This document shows, piece by piece, positions 6,943 through 14,187 of a DNA stretch of 14,931 nt (its first letter is position 1; each line of letters starts with the position of its first letter). The notes beneath the pieces are model-generated. The model was not told the DNA's origin and ran no database searches. It saw only the letters and a list, made by a program, of their open reading frames with translations. Source of the stretch: Mariniphaga sp. (GTDB taxonomy: Bacteria; Bacteroidota; Bacteroidia; Bacteroidales; Prolixibacteraceae); assembly GCA_025363795.1 (NCBI GenBank), contig JANYLE010000239.1, forward strand, positions 1 to 14,931, written 5' to 3'. Both the position numbers and the translations under genes were made by a program.

Positions 6943-7818
6943 TTATAATGCATTAAGTAATTGCTCCTTGATTCGCTCCAACGCATCTTTCATACCGATC
7001 ACAAGCTTCTGTATTTCGGTGTGATTAGCTTTCGATCCGAGCGTATTGATCTCGCGACCAATTTCCTGGGCGATAAATCCAAGCTTCTTGCCTACAGGCT
7101 CGTCGAGTTCAAGCGTTTCGAGAAAATAAGAACAATGGTTACTTAAACGTACTTTTTCTTCGTTGAAATCGAGTTTTTCAAGATAAAAGATCATCTCTTG
7201 TTCAAGGCGGTTATTGTCTACTCCGTCGGGTGATGAAAGCTCTTTTAACCCATCCATGATCCGGTCTTTTACTTTATCTGTCCGCTCCTGTTCGTAAGGT
7301 TTGATCTGCTCAAGCAGGCTGGTGATTGCGTTTAGATTGATGATCGTGTCGTTATATAACGATAATCCTTCCTGTAACCTGAAAACGTCCAGCGCTTTGA
7401 GTGCTTCACGGATGGCCGCCAGGATGATCTTCCATTCATTTTCGTCGAGTTCCTCGCGTGAAGTTTTCACGACTTCGGGCAACTGCATGACCATCTGCAA
7501 TGTTAGCTCGTTGACAGGAAGGCCGAGCTCCGCACTGATTTCCGAAAGCTGATTGAAATAATTTTTCACCACCGAACTGTTGATGGCACTGTTGCTGTCA
7601 ACTCCCAATGATTCGGTGTAGAGGCTCAAATCAACTTTTCCTCGGATTAGCTTATCCGATATTTCGCGCCTGATCTCTATCTCCTTATCCCGGTAGACGC
7701 CCGGAATTCTGGTGTTGACATCCAGCTGTTTGCTGTTGAGTGATTTGACTTCAATGGTGACTTTTTTCTGGGCCAGCTCGCATTCGGCTTTCCCGTAACC
7801 TGTCATAGATCTGATCAT
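6943..7818 (-). CDS. yicC: YicC family endoribonuclease
   Basis: A YicC/YloC-type protein, 291 residues, full length for the family. E. coli YicC is an endoribonuclease that takes part in turnover of the small RNA RyhB; the targets in Bacteroidota are not known to me. The N-terminus MIRSMTGYGKAE is diagnostic. The N-terminal YicC domain covers about 1-155, and the C-terminal DUF1732 domain ends with the conserved GKKLGFIAQEIGREINTLGS at 243-262. ATG 7818 is the family-standard start. It is the first gene of the yicC-gmk-nadD cluster, with a candidate promoter directly upstream and a strong hairpin separating it from the flavin reductase gene. Confidence 0.95.
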   Translation of the reverse strand: MIRSMTGYGKAECELAQKKVTIEVKSLNSKQLDVNTRIPGVYRDKEIEIRREISDKLIRGKVDLSLYTESLGVDSNSAINSSVVKNYFNQLSEISAELGLPVNELTLQMVMQLPEVVKTSREELDENEWKIILAAIREALKALDVFRLQEGLSLYNDTIINLNAITSLLEQIKPYEQERTDKVKDRIMDGLKELSSPDGVDNNRLEQEMIFYLEKLDFNEEKVRLSNHCSYFLETLELDEPVGKKLGFIAQEIGREINTLGSKANHTEIQKLVIGMKDALERIKEQLLNAL

Positions 7819-7835
7819 CTGATAAAATTTTGGAA

Positions 7836-7867
7836 CAAATTTAACCTTTTAATCCGAACGGGAGAAA
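7836..7867 (-). promoter_or_regulatory. Candidate yicC-gmk-nadD promoter
   Basis: On the minus strand TAAATTTG (7843-7836) fully matches the -7 consensus TAnnTTTG, and TTTC (7867-7864) stands 20 bases upstream where TTTG is expected. The start of transcription would lie about 10 bases before the yicC ATG, giving a very short leader. It sits right after the upstream terminator, as expected for the head of an operon. Confidence 0.45.
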
Positions 7868-7885
7868 ATTATGATCTTAAATCAA

Positions 7886-7929
7886 AATAGCCCGGGGCAA
7901 ACATTGATGTTATGTTGCCCTGGGCTATT
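7886..7929 (-). terminator. Strong hairpin terminator after the flavin reductase gene
   Basis: Arms at 7886-7904 and 7912-7929 pair almost throughout, with one mismatch and one bulged A. The stem is GC-rich in the middle (TAGCCC...GGGCTA) and the loop is 7 bases. On the minus strand the stem runs into a T-rich tail (CTATTTTGATTT). It lies about 100 bases beyond the flavin reductase stop and before the yicC promoter, which fits an intrinsic terminator. Confidence 0.7.
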
Positions 7930-8030
7930 CCAATTTTATAATTTCAATACTGAAAATTAGTTGCTAATCTGCAACCTCAATCTTTACAAATTACGGTGTT
8001 CGCATTTTCGCAAATTATCCAATTAAACTA

Positions 8031-9119
8031 TTATTTAATGTAGACCGGATAATCTGTGTATCCTTTCTCACCGGGTGAATAGAACGTATTGGCATCCAGA
8101 TTGTCAGCCAACGGCCATCCGTTTTTAAATCGCTCCACAAGATCCGGATTATTAATAAACTGCCTTCCAAATCCAACCATATCTGTAAACCCGCTGTCAA
8201 TATCTTTTTCAGCAGTTGCCAGGTTATAACCCCCGGTCAGAATCATGGTATGACGGAACTTTTCGTGGATTGTTTTTTTGATGCTAAACGGAACCGGCGG
8301 AGCACCCATTGCACTGTGATCAACCAGATGGATATAGACAATCCCTCTGTTGTTAAGCTGTTCTGCCAGGTAGGTGTAAGTTGCCTCAATCTCAGGATAG
8401 TGCGGCATGTCGCTAGCAACGCCAAAAGGGGAGAGGCGGATAGCTGTTTTCTCCTTGCCGATCGCTTTGCTGACTGCATCAACCACTTCCAATACAAAGC
8501 GGCAGCGATTTTCTATACTACCTCCATAGTTGTCGGTACGGTGATTACTTATTGGAGAAAGGAATTGTTCCAAAAGATATCCGTTGGCTCCATGTAATTC
8601 TACACCATCAAATCCCGCTTTGTCGGCAAGGATAGCTGAGTTCTCGAATTCGAAAATTGCATGTTTTAGTTCTTCCGGAGACATTGCCTTTGGTACCGGA
8701 AAATCCTGCATCCCGTCGGCATCCGTCCACATTTGTCCGGCAGCTTTGACAGCAGACGGTGCAAGAACGACAGAACATGCGGGTAGATTTGAAGAATGGC
8801 CTATCCTGCCGGTGTGCATGAGCTGGACGAAAATTTTTCCACCTTTGGCATGAACCGCTTTTGTTACTTTTTCCCAGCCTGCAACATGATCGTTGTTGTA
8901 GAGTCCTGGTATCCTACAGTATCCAAGCCCGTTTGGCGAAGGTGAAGTCCCTTCAGTAATAATTAGTCCTACTCCTGCACGTTGTGCGTAGTAAGTTGCC
9001 ATCAGGTCATTGGGGATGTTACCGATAGCCCTTGAGCGTGTCATCGGAGCCATCACAATCCTGTTATTTAATTCATTTGCACCTAAAGTGTATTTTGAGA
9101 ATATTTTTGATAATTGCAT
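8031..9119 (-). CDS. Old Yellow Enzyme family FMN alkene reductase
   Basis: An FMN-dependent ene-reductase like N-ethylmaleimide reductase: NAD(P)H reduces the flavin, which then reduces activated C=C bonds or nitro-compounds. It has 362 residues from the chosen start and forms one TIM barrel. MAPMTRSRA is at 23-31, VQLMHTGRIGH at 98-108, and ELHGANGYLLEQFLSP at 174-189 holds the substrate-binding His176/Asn179 pair and proton-donor Tyr181. DNYGGSIENRCRF is at 196-208, and the FMN phosphate-binding GFGRQFINNPDL is at 316-327. ATG 9119 (MQLSKIFSKYTLG) fits the family; an in-frame ATG at 9179 would add 20 residues without family support. It stands alone between two hairpins, so it is probably a single-gene unit. 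The natural substrate is unknown. Confidence 0.93.
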   Translation of the reverse strand: MQLSKIFSKYTLGANELNNRIVMAPMTRSRAIGNIPNDLMATYYAQRAGVGLIITEGTSPSPNGLGYCRIPGLYNNDHVAGWEKVTKAVHAKGGKIFVQLMHTGRIGHSSNLPACSVVLAPSAVKAAGQMWTDADGMQDFPVPKAMSPEELKHAIFEFENSAILADKAGFDGVELHGANGYLLEQFLSPISNHRTDNYGGSIENRCRFVLEVVDAVSKAIGKEKTAIRLSPFGVASDMPHYPEIEATYTYLAEQLNNRGIVYIHLVDHSAMGAPPVPFSIKKTIHEKFRHTMILTGGYNLATAEKDIDSGFTDMVGFGRQFINNPDLVERFKNGWPLADNLDANTFYSPGEKGYTDYPVYIK

Positions 9120-9295
9120 AGAAATTGTGTTAATGTTCAATATAATGGTACAACAGTCGAACGGGGGTTTTGTTTGCATTGTTCGTGCAGGGCAATGACA
9201 ATTAACATATATTTAATGGTTGCAATAGTCATTGAACCCTTCGTTATAGTTTGGTTCACCTGCTTTTGCGTTTTGTTTCCCTTCATATTGCAGAA

Positions 9296-9332
9296 AGCCT
9301 GCAACAATGTTCATTCGAACATGATGCAGGCT
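9296..9332 (-). terminator. Hairpin between hydrolase and flavin reductase genes
   Basis: Arms AGCCTGCA (9296-9303) and TGCAGGCT (9325-9332) pair perfectly. After a small internal loop, ATGTTC (9307-9312) pairs with GAACAT (9317-9322) around a 4-base loop. It lies about 66 bases beyond the hydrolase stop. The following bases on the minus strand (TTCTGCAA) have only a short T-run, so termination is likely but not certain. An alternative, smaller hairpin shares one arm. Confidence 0.5.
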
Positions 9333-9397
9333 CCAATACTGTTATAGCCAACTATGACTATTTGGGATGAGAGTAGTTGATTTTAACCATCTGATAT

Positions 9398-11791
9398 TTA
9401 AAGTTTAACCTGGATTTTTTTCCCGGAATATGCAATGGTCTTGTCAATTGTTGTACTTATTTCAACGCCGGTACCAATTCCTGGTTTTACCAAAACCACA
9501 TTGAATTTACGATCATTCAACATCCCTTTAAAGGTGCCTTTGCGATCGCCAACCGTCAGTGTTTTGTTCTTATCGCTCCATTGGAAATCGATGGTCGCAA
9601 ACTGTCCCTTTTCGTAGTTATAGTTGTCGTTCTCATCTTCGTACAATACAAATTCTCCGTTGGCACCCGGATAAATCCGGAGTTCGATCACATCTGCAGG
9701 TTTCTCGGTGGCATATTGCAGAAATGAACCCATTGGAACAATTGACCCTGCCTTGATGTAAAGCGGAATGGTCTCGATAGGTGCTTGCGCAACAATGGTT
9801 TGTCCTCCGTTCATTGTTTTGCCTGTCCAGAAATCATACCAGACGGTTGAATTTGGAAGGTATACATTTCTGGTTTTCTCCGCTGGCACGTTTTTTTCCA
9901 GGCTGTACATGCGCTCAGTTACCGGGCTAACGAGGAAAGCAGGGCCGAACATATATTGATCTGGAATGGCATTAATTCCCTTATCGTTTCTGAAATCAAA
10001 GGCAAGTGAACGCATTATCGTGTAGCCTTCATTTGTCACTTTCCACGAAAGTGAGTAGATATAGGGGAGAAGACGGTATCTTAAATTATCATAGTTCAGC
10101 AGGATGCTTTTGGTTTTTGCGTCCCAGTTATCCGAAAATAAGGCACGTTCACCTTTCCCGTGAATCCTGAATATAGGGCTGAATGTTCCAAATTGAAACC
10201 ACCGTGTAAATAGTTCTTTGAAGACGGGTTGAGACCAATCGGGAGCTGTCCAGTTGTAATGATATCCTCCAATATCGGAAGTCCAGTAAGGAATTCCAGA
10301 TGCGCAGGCATTAATTCCCTGTGGTACCTGACTTTTATAGGCTTTCCAGGAACAACTAATATCTGAAGACCATAAAGTCGCCGCATTTCGCTGTGCTCCT
10401 GCAAATGATTGACGGATAAGGAAAAATGCCCGTTTACCTTTAATGTCTTTTCTCCAGTTTTTATATAATCCTTCGGAGTGCATTAACGAATAAGTATTGA
10501 AAAAATCGATCCCTTTTCCCAGGGCAAAATTACTTTGTCGTCTTGCATCGAGCAATGTGCCATTGTCAGGTTCGCATTGGTCAACCCACCAGGCATCCCA
10601 GCCGTGAGGTGCGATCAGACTATCCTTTGCCTGTTTCCAGTACATATCCCGAGCTTTTGAACTATGTGCATCGTAATAATTATCAAAGGTATGGGTCATT
10701 ACATTATCCCATAGGATGTCGGTAAGATTGCCGGCTTTGTCCATGGCATCATAGTTCTTAGTCCCTTTTGCAAAAACCGGCCAGATGGATATCATTGCAT
10801 GAAAATTCGCTTTGTGCAGTTCATCCACCATTTTTTTTGGGTCGGGATACCTTTCGGGCCACATCACATGTGATCCAATAACATTGGGTTCCCAGTAAAA
10901 CCAATCCTGGACGATACAGTCAACCGGAATTTTCCCGCTGCGATATTTGTCCTTTACGGATAATACTTCTGCCTGACTTTTATACCTGTCCTGTGACTGA
11001 AATAAACCAAAGGCCCATTTACCAAACATGGGTGCTGCTCCTGTCGCGTTACGGTATGATGCGATGATCTGGTCAAACTCGGGACCGTAGATAAAATAGT
11101 AATCTACCATAGTCCCGCTTTCCGATACGTATTTATATTGGGTATTGGCCGCTTCTGCACCATAAAAGTTAGAGGCAGAATAATTGTCCCAGATCAGACC
11201 GTAACCTTTGTTCGACAAAAGCACAGGAATAGCGCCTGTCATATACTTGATGGCCATGCTTTGGTCACGACCTTTGTAGTTAATTGATAAGGTATCCTCA
11301 GGATGACAGCCCAATCCGTACAACGCTTCATCCGATGGTGAGTTGAAGCGTGTTTCACAGTTAAAGGTATTAATACCCGCGACTGTGGCTGCGACCATAC
11401 TCTTGCCGTTGGCATTCGTTTCAGAGAGGATTACACCGTTTTTCAAATCAGTGTAAGTGACGGAATTAGATTCCTTGTTTACTTTAATTTTCAGTTTCGA
11501 CGTCGTGATAACTATTTCTCCGGTCGTCTCTGTAACGGTAAATTTGGGTGTTGTCTTCCATTGATTGTTAATTACCAACGATTCTTTCGAAAGAAAGGAG
11601 GGATGGATGGTGTATTTTACTTCAACAACATTGTCGGTACATATCTTAACCTTCATCAATCCTTTATCGAGCGCAAGCGTTATCCCGTCTGCCTCTTTTT
11701 TAAAGGATTGCACAGAAGCATCCGAAACGATTGATGTGGTGAGTGATAATACAAATAACGTTGCTAAGGTTTTGTAATTAAGCAATTTCAT
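9398..11791 (-). CDS. Secreted glycoside hydrolase family 31 (alpha-xylosidase/alpha-glucosidase type)
   Basis: A retaining alpha-glycosidase of family GH31, 797 residues. Residues 1 to about 26 form a signal peptide, so it acts in the periplasm or outside. An N-terminal beta-sandwich precedes the (beta/alpha)8 barrel. YGLGCHPEDTLSINYKGR is at 158-175 and GYGLIWDNYSASNFYG at 197-211. MFGKWAFGLFQSQDRYKS at 255-272 opens the barrel. WWVDQCEPD at 401-409 holds the likely nucleophile Asp404, and WSSDISCSW at 474-482 the likely acid/base Asp477. SGIPYWTSDIGGY is at 498-510. The C-terminal 100 or so residues look like the DUF5110 beta domain. The motif style resembles Bacteroidota alpha-xylosidases, but xylose versus glucose specificity cannot be read with confidence. 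It follows a small membrane protein gene by 50 bases, and no SusC/D partner is in view. Confidence 0.93.
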   Translation of the reverse strand: MKLLNYKTLATLFVLSLTTSIVSDASVQSFKKEADGITLALDKGLMKVKICTDNVVEVKYTIHPSFLSKESLVINNQWKTTPKFTVTETTGEIVITTSKLKIKVNKESNSVTYTDLKNGVILSETNANGKSMVAATVAGINTFNCETRFNSPSDEALYGLGCHPEDTLSINYKGRDQSMAIKYMTGAIPVLLSNKGYGLIWDNYSASNFYGAEAANTQYKYVSESGTMVDYYFIYGPEFDQIIASYRNATGAAPMFGKWAFGLFQSQDRYKSQAEVLSVKDKYRSGKIPVDCIVQDWFYWEPNVIGSHVMWPERYPDPKKMVDELHKANFHAMISIWPVFAKGTKNYDAMDKAGNLTDILWDNVMTHTFDNYYDAHSSKARDMYWKQAKDSLIAPHGWDAWWVDQCEPDNGTLLDARRQSNFALGKGIDFFNTYSLMHSEGLYKNWRKDIKGKRAFFLIRQSFAGAQRNAATLWSSDISCSWKAYKSQVPQGINACASGIPYWTSDIGGYHYNWTAPDWSQPVFKELFTRWFQFGTFSPIFRIHGKGERALFSDNWDAKTKSILLNYDNLRYRLLPYIYSLSWKVTNEGYTIMRSLAFDFRNDKGINAIPDQYMFGPAFLVSPVTERMYSLEKNVPAEKTRNVYLPNSTVWYDFWTGKTMNGGQTIVAQAPIETIPLYIKAGSIVPMGSFLQYATEKPADVIELRIYPGANGEFVLYEDENDNYNYEKGQFATIDFQWSDKNKTLTVGDRKGTFKGMLNDRKFNVVLVKPGIGTGVEISTTIDKTIAYSGKKIQVKL

Positions 11792-11841
11792 AATTTGATT
11801 TGTTGTGTTTGGATAATAAAATTTCTGACTGGCTACATTTT

Positions 11842-12228
11842 TTACCGGAATCCACCTCCGGTATTGACATTGACTTTTACGCTGTCAACAAGATAGGTGC
11901 TTTCGCCCCTCCAGGGCAAGACACCGTTTTTTTCGCGATAATGAACAATGACACTTCCACCCTGGATTTTTTCAAGCTGCAGTGCGACCTCTTTATCGAC
12001 AACAGAGAAATAAAACTTCTCGGAAGCGATTGCGACATTCGCCCGGCTTTCAATGCTGCTAAGGATAATCTCACCTTCATAGGTTTTAAATAAATTTCCT
12101 TTTAGTGAAACTTTCTGTAGCAGTCCTGCACGATAACCTTCGCTATAAGTGAAGGAATATTTCCAGTAAATAAACGAACCGAGCAACAGAATAATGACTA
12201 AAGTAAAAATAAATGCAAACTTTTTCAT
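11842..12228 (-). CDS. Conserved small single-span membrane protein
   Basis: A 128-residue protein with one N-terminal membrane helix (about 4-22, after MKK), the remainder probably outside the cytoplasm. The segment SEGYRAGLLQKVSLKGNLFK (29-48), followed by TYEGE, and the later LPWRGESTYLVD resemble a small protein family widespread in Bacteroidota, sometimes mislabelled 6-phosphogluconate dehydrogenase in databases. No enzyme motif is present and the function is unknown. It ends with an NTGGGFR tail. It lies 50 bases upstream of the GH31 gene on the same strand, behind a good candidate promoter, so the two may share a transcript. The stop codon falls inside a 6-bp-arm hairpin (11843-11863). 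The open frame and conserved motifs make it a real gene. Confidence 0.82.
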   Translation of the reverse strand: MKKFAFIFTLVIILLLGSFIYWKYSFTYSEGYRAGLLQKVSLKGNLFKTYEGEIILSSIESRANVAIASEKFYFSVVDKEVALQLEKIQGGSVIVHYREKNGVLPWRGESTYLVDSVKVNVNTGGGFR

Positions 12229-12255
12229 TGGTCTATTTTTTTGATTTCTGAGTTA

Positions 12256-12288
12256 CAAACTTACCGTAATTCCATTTATTTTCCCAAT
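12256..12288 (-). promoter_or_regulatory. Candidate promoter of the small membrane protein gene
   Basis: On the minus strand TAAGTTTG (12263-12256) fully matches the -7 consensus TAnnTTTG. ATTG (12288-12285), one base from TTTG, stands 21 bases upstream. The predicted transcript start is about 20 bases before the ATG at 12228. It may also drive the GH31 gene, for which I see no promoter of its own in the 50-base gap. Confidence 0.45.
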
Positions 12289-12365
12289 ACGGTGAAGGAG
12301 AAACTTTAGACTAATTTATTGGAAATTAATTAAATCACACAGATTGGTTTATTCTGCAAAATCCT

Positions 12366-12397
12366 ATTGCCAAATCTGATTAAAAATACGAATTTTG
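12366..12397 (+). promoter_or_regulatory. Candidate ettA promoter
   Basis: ATTG (12366-12369), 20 bases, then GAATTTTG (12390-12397): each element is one base away from the Bacteroidota consensus TTTG / TAnnTTTG. The predicted transcript start would be about 20 bases before the ATG at 12422. It faces away from the minus-strand candidate at 12256-12288, as expected for a divergent gene pair. Confidence 0.4.
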
Positions 12398-12421
12398 CCA
12401 ATCAAACTAAAAAAATATTCC

Positions 12422-14107
12422 ATGGCTGAAGATAGGCAAATTATATTTTCGATGTACAAAGTGAGCAAGAGTTATCCGCCTCAGAAGCAGGTAATCAAGG
12501 ATATCTCACTTTCGTTTTACCTGGGTGCAAAGATCGGAATTATCGGTCTGAACGGATCGGGTAAATCGACGTTATTAAAGATTATCGCCGGATTCGAAAA
12601 GGACTTCCATGGTGAGCTCTCTTTCTCCCCAGGTTATACGGTAGGTCATTTGTCCCAGGAACCACAACTCGACGAAACAAAAACCGTGATGGGGATTGTT
12701 CAGGAAGGGGCACAGGAAACTGTCGATGTTTTGAATGAATACGAGGAGATTAACCAGAAGTTTGGTTTGCCGGAAGTTTATGAAAATCCGGATGTGATGG
12801 ATAAATTGATGGACAGACAGGCCGTACTTCAGGAGAAGATTGATGCTACTGACGCCTGGAACCTTAATAACCGGCTCGAACGTGCAATGGATGCACTTCG
12901 TTGTCCCGATGGCGATACTTCGGTTAAAGTATTATCCGGTGGTGAGCGCCGTCGCGTGGCACTTTGCCGCCTATTGCTGAAACAGCCTGATATTTTGTTA
13001 CTTGATGAACCAACCAATCACCTTGATGCTGAATCAGTAGAGTGGTTGGAGGTATACCTGCAACAGTATAAAGGCACGGTAATCTGTATTACCCACGACC
13101 GTTACTTCCTTGATAATGTAGCCGGATGGATTCTTGAACTTGATCGTGGCGAAGGCATTCCATGGAAAGGCAACTACTCAAGCTGGCTTGAACAGAAGTC
13201 AAAACGGTTAGAGATGGAAGAAAAGGGTGTTTCGAAACGACGTAAAACACTTGAGCGGGAGTTGGAATGGGTAAAGATGAGCCCTAAAGCCCGTCAGGCT
13301 AAGTCGAAGGCAAGATTGGGTGCTTACGAAAAACTGTTGAATGAAGATGTGAAGCAAAAGGAGGATAAACTCGAACTATTTATACCTAACGGACCTCGTT
13401 TGGGGGATAAAGTAATTGAAGCCCATGGCGTTTCTAAAGCTTATGGAGATCGGTTACTATTCGAAAATCTTGAATTCACCTTGCCTCCGAATGGTATTGT
13501 TGGGGTAATTGGGCCGAATGGGGCTGGCAAAACAACACTCTTTAGGATGATCCTCGGACTTGAGAAAATTGACTCAGGTAGTTTCTCGGTTGGCGAAACG
13601 GTTAAAATCGGTTATGCCGACCAGGGACATGAGGCAATTGTGAATGATAAGACAGTCTACCAGGTACTTTCAGGAGGAACTGACGAAGTGATGGTTGGCG
13701 GCCGGATGTTGAATGCCCGTGCCTATGTTTCGCGGTTCAATTTTAGCGGCGCTGATCAGGAAAAAAAGTGTGGTGTCCTTTCGGGAGGAGAGCGTAACCG
13801 GCTTCACCTGGCATTAACTCTAAAATCAGAGGCTAACGTATTGTTGCTGGATGAGCCTACCAATGATATTGATGTGAATACGCTTCGTGCGCTTGAAGAG
13901 GGGCTCGATAACTTTGCAGGATGTGCTGTAGTTATTTCGCATGACAGGTGGTTTTTAGATCGTATTGCAACGCATATCCTTGCTTTTGAAGGTAATTCAC
14001 AAGTCTATTTCTTCGAAGGAAGTTATTCCGAATATGAGGAGAATAAGAAGAAGCGGCTTGGTGACAATACGCCTCACCGGCTCAGGTATAAAAAGCTGGG
14101 AGAATAA
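12422..14107 (+). CDS. ettA: ABC-F translation factor EttA (energy-dependent translational throttle)
   Basis: A soluble ABC-F ATPase of 561 residues with no membrane segments. EttA binds the ribosomal E site and gates the first peptide bonds according to the ATP/ADP ratio. First cassette: Walker A GLNGSGKST 42-50, LSGGE 171-175, Walker B ILLLDEPTNHLD 191-202 (Glu196) and His225. The linker (PtIM arm) spans about 243-325 and is rich in Lys/Arg/Glu. Second cassette: Walker A GPNGAGKTT 364-372, LSGGE 453-457, Walker B VLLLDEPTNDID 473-484 (Glu478) and His507. The N-terminus (FSMYKVSKSYPPQK...GAKIGIIGLNG) and C-terminus (FFEGSYSEYEENKKKRLG...) match EttA rather than Uup or antibiotic-resistance ABC-F proteins. 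I chose ATG 12422; a TTG at 12395 overlaps the candidate promoter. It is apparently a single-gene unit. Confidence 0.94.
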   Translation: MAEDRQIIFSMYKVSKSYPPQKQVIKDISLSFYLGAKIGIIGLNGSGKSTLLKIIAGFEKDFHGELSFSPGYTVGHLSQEPQLDETKTVMGIVQEGAQETVDVLNEYEEINQKFGLPEVYENPDVMDKLMDRQAVLQEKIDATDAWNLNNRLERAMDALRCPDGDTSVKVLSGGERRRVALCRLLLKQPDILLLDEPTNHLDAESVEWLEVYLQQYKGTVICITHDRYFLDNVAGWILELDRGEGIPWKGNYSSWLEQKSKRLEMEEKGVSKRRKTLERELEWVKMSPKARQAKSKARLGAYEKLLNEDVKQKEDKLELFIPNGPRLGDKVIEAHGVSKAYGDRLLFENLEFTLPPNGIVGVIGPNGAGKTTLFRMILGLEKIDSGSFSVGETVKIGYADQGHEAIVNDKTVYQVLSGGTDEVMVGGRMLNARAYVSRFNFSGADQEKKCGVLSGGERNRLHLALTLKSEANVLLLDEPTNDIDVNTLRALEEGLDNFAGCAVVISHDRWFLDRIATHILAFEGNSQVYFFEGSYSEYEENKKKRLGDNTPHRLRYKKLGE

Positions 14108-14130
14108 ATAGAAAGATCAAAGCTTTATAT

Positions 14131-14168
14131 AAATAGAAAATCCGGGTTTATACCCGGATTTTCTATTT
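14131..14168. terminator. Bidirectional terminator between convergent genes
   Basis: A perfect inverted repeat has 17-base arms at 14131-14147 and 14152-14168 and a 4-base loop TTAT. The GC core CCGGGT/ACCCGG is flanked by A-rich and T-rich segments (GAAAATC...GATTTTC), so the stem ends in a T-tract on both strands. It lies 23 bases after the ettA stop and 19 bases after the oxidoreductase stop on the opposite strand, and is well placed to stop both transcripts. Confidence 0.88.
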
Positions 14169-14187
14169 GTGAAATTTGGTATTCCCT

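Noticed and set aside
7457..7471. CGTGAA-GTT-TTCACG inverted repeat, considered as a parS-like site
   Set aside because: The half-sites are in the opposite (inside-out) order to parS, and it is within yicC coding sequence. No true parS was seen in the window.
8250..8597. Open frame of 115 codons on the plus strand
   Set aside because: Antisense shadow of the flavin reductase gene; no start context or domain signal.
10096..10404. Open frame of 102 codons on the minus strand
   Set aside because: It overlaps the GH31 catalytic region in another frame on the same strand; GH31 motifs run uninterrupted through it.
10863..10874. Perfect palindrome ATCACATGTGAT, reminiscent of a parS core
   Set aside because: It differs from the parS core (TTTCACGTGAAA) at the centre and ends, lies inside the GH31 coding region where it encodes conserved-looking residues, and a 12-base palindrome by chance is plausible in 15 kb.
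12395..12421. TTG start adding nine residues to EttA
   Set aside because: The ATG at 12422 fits the EttA N-terminus, and the TTG is part of the candidate -7 box.
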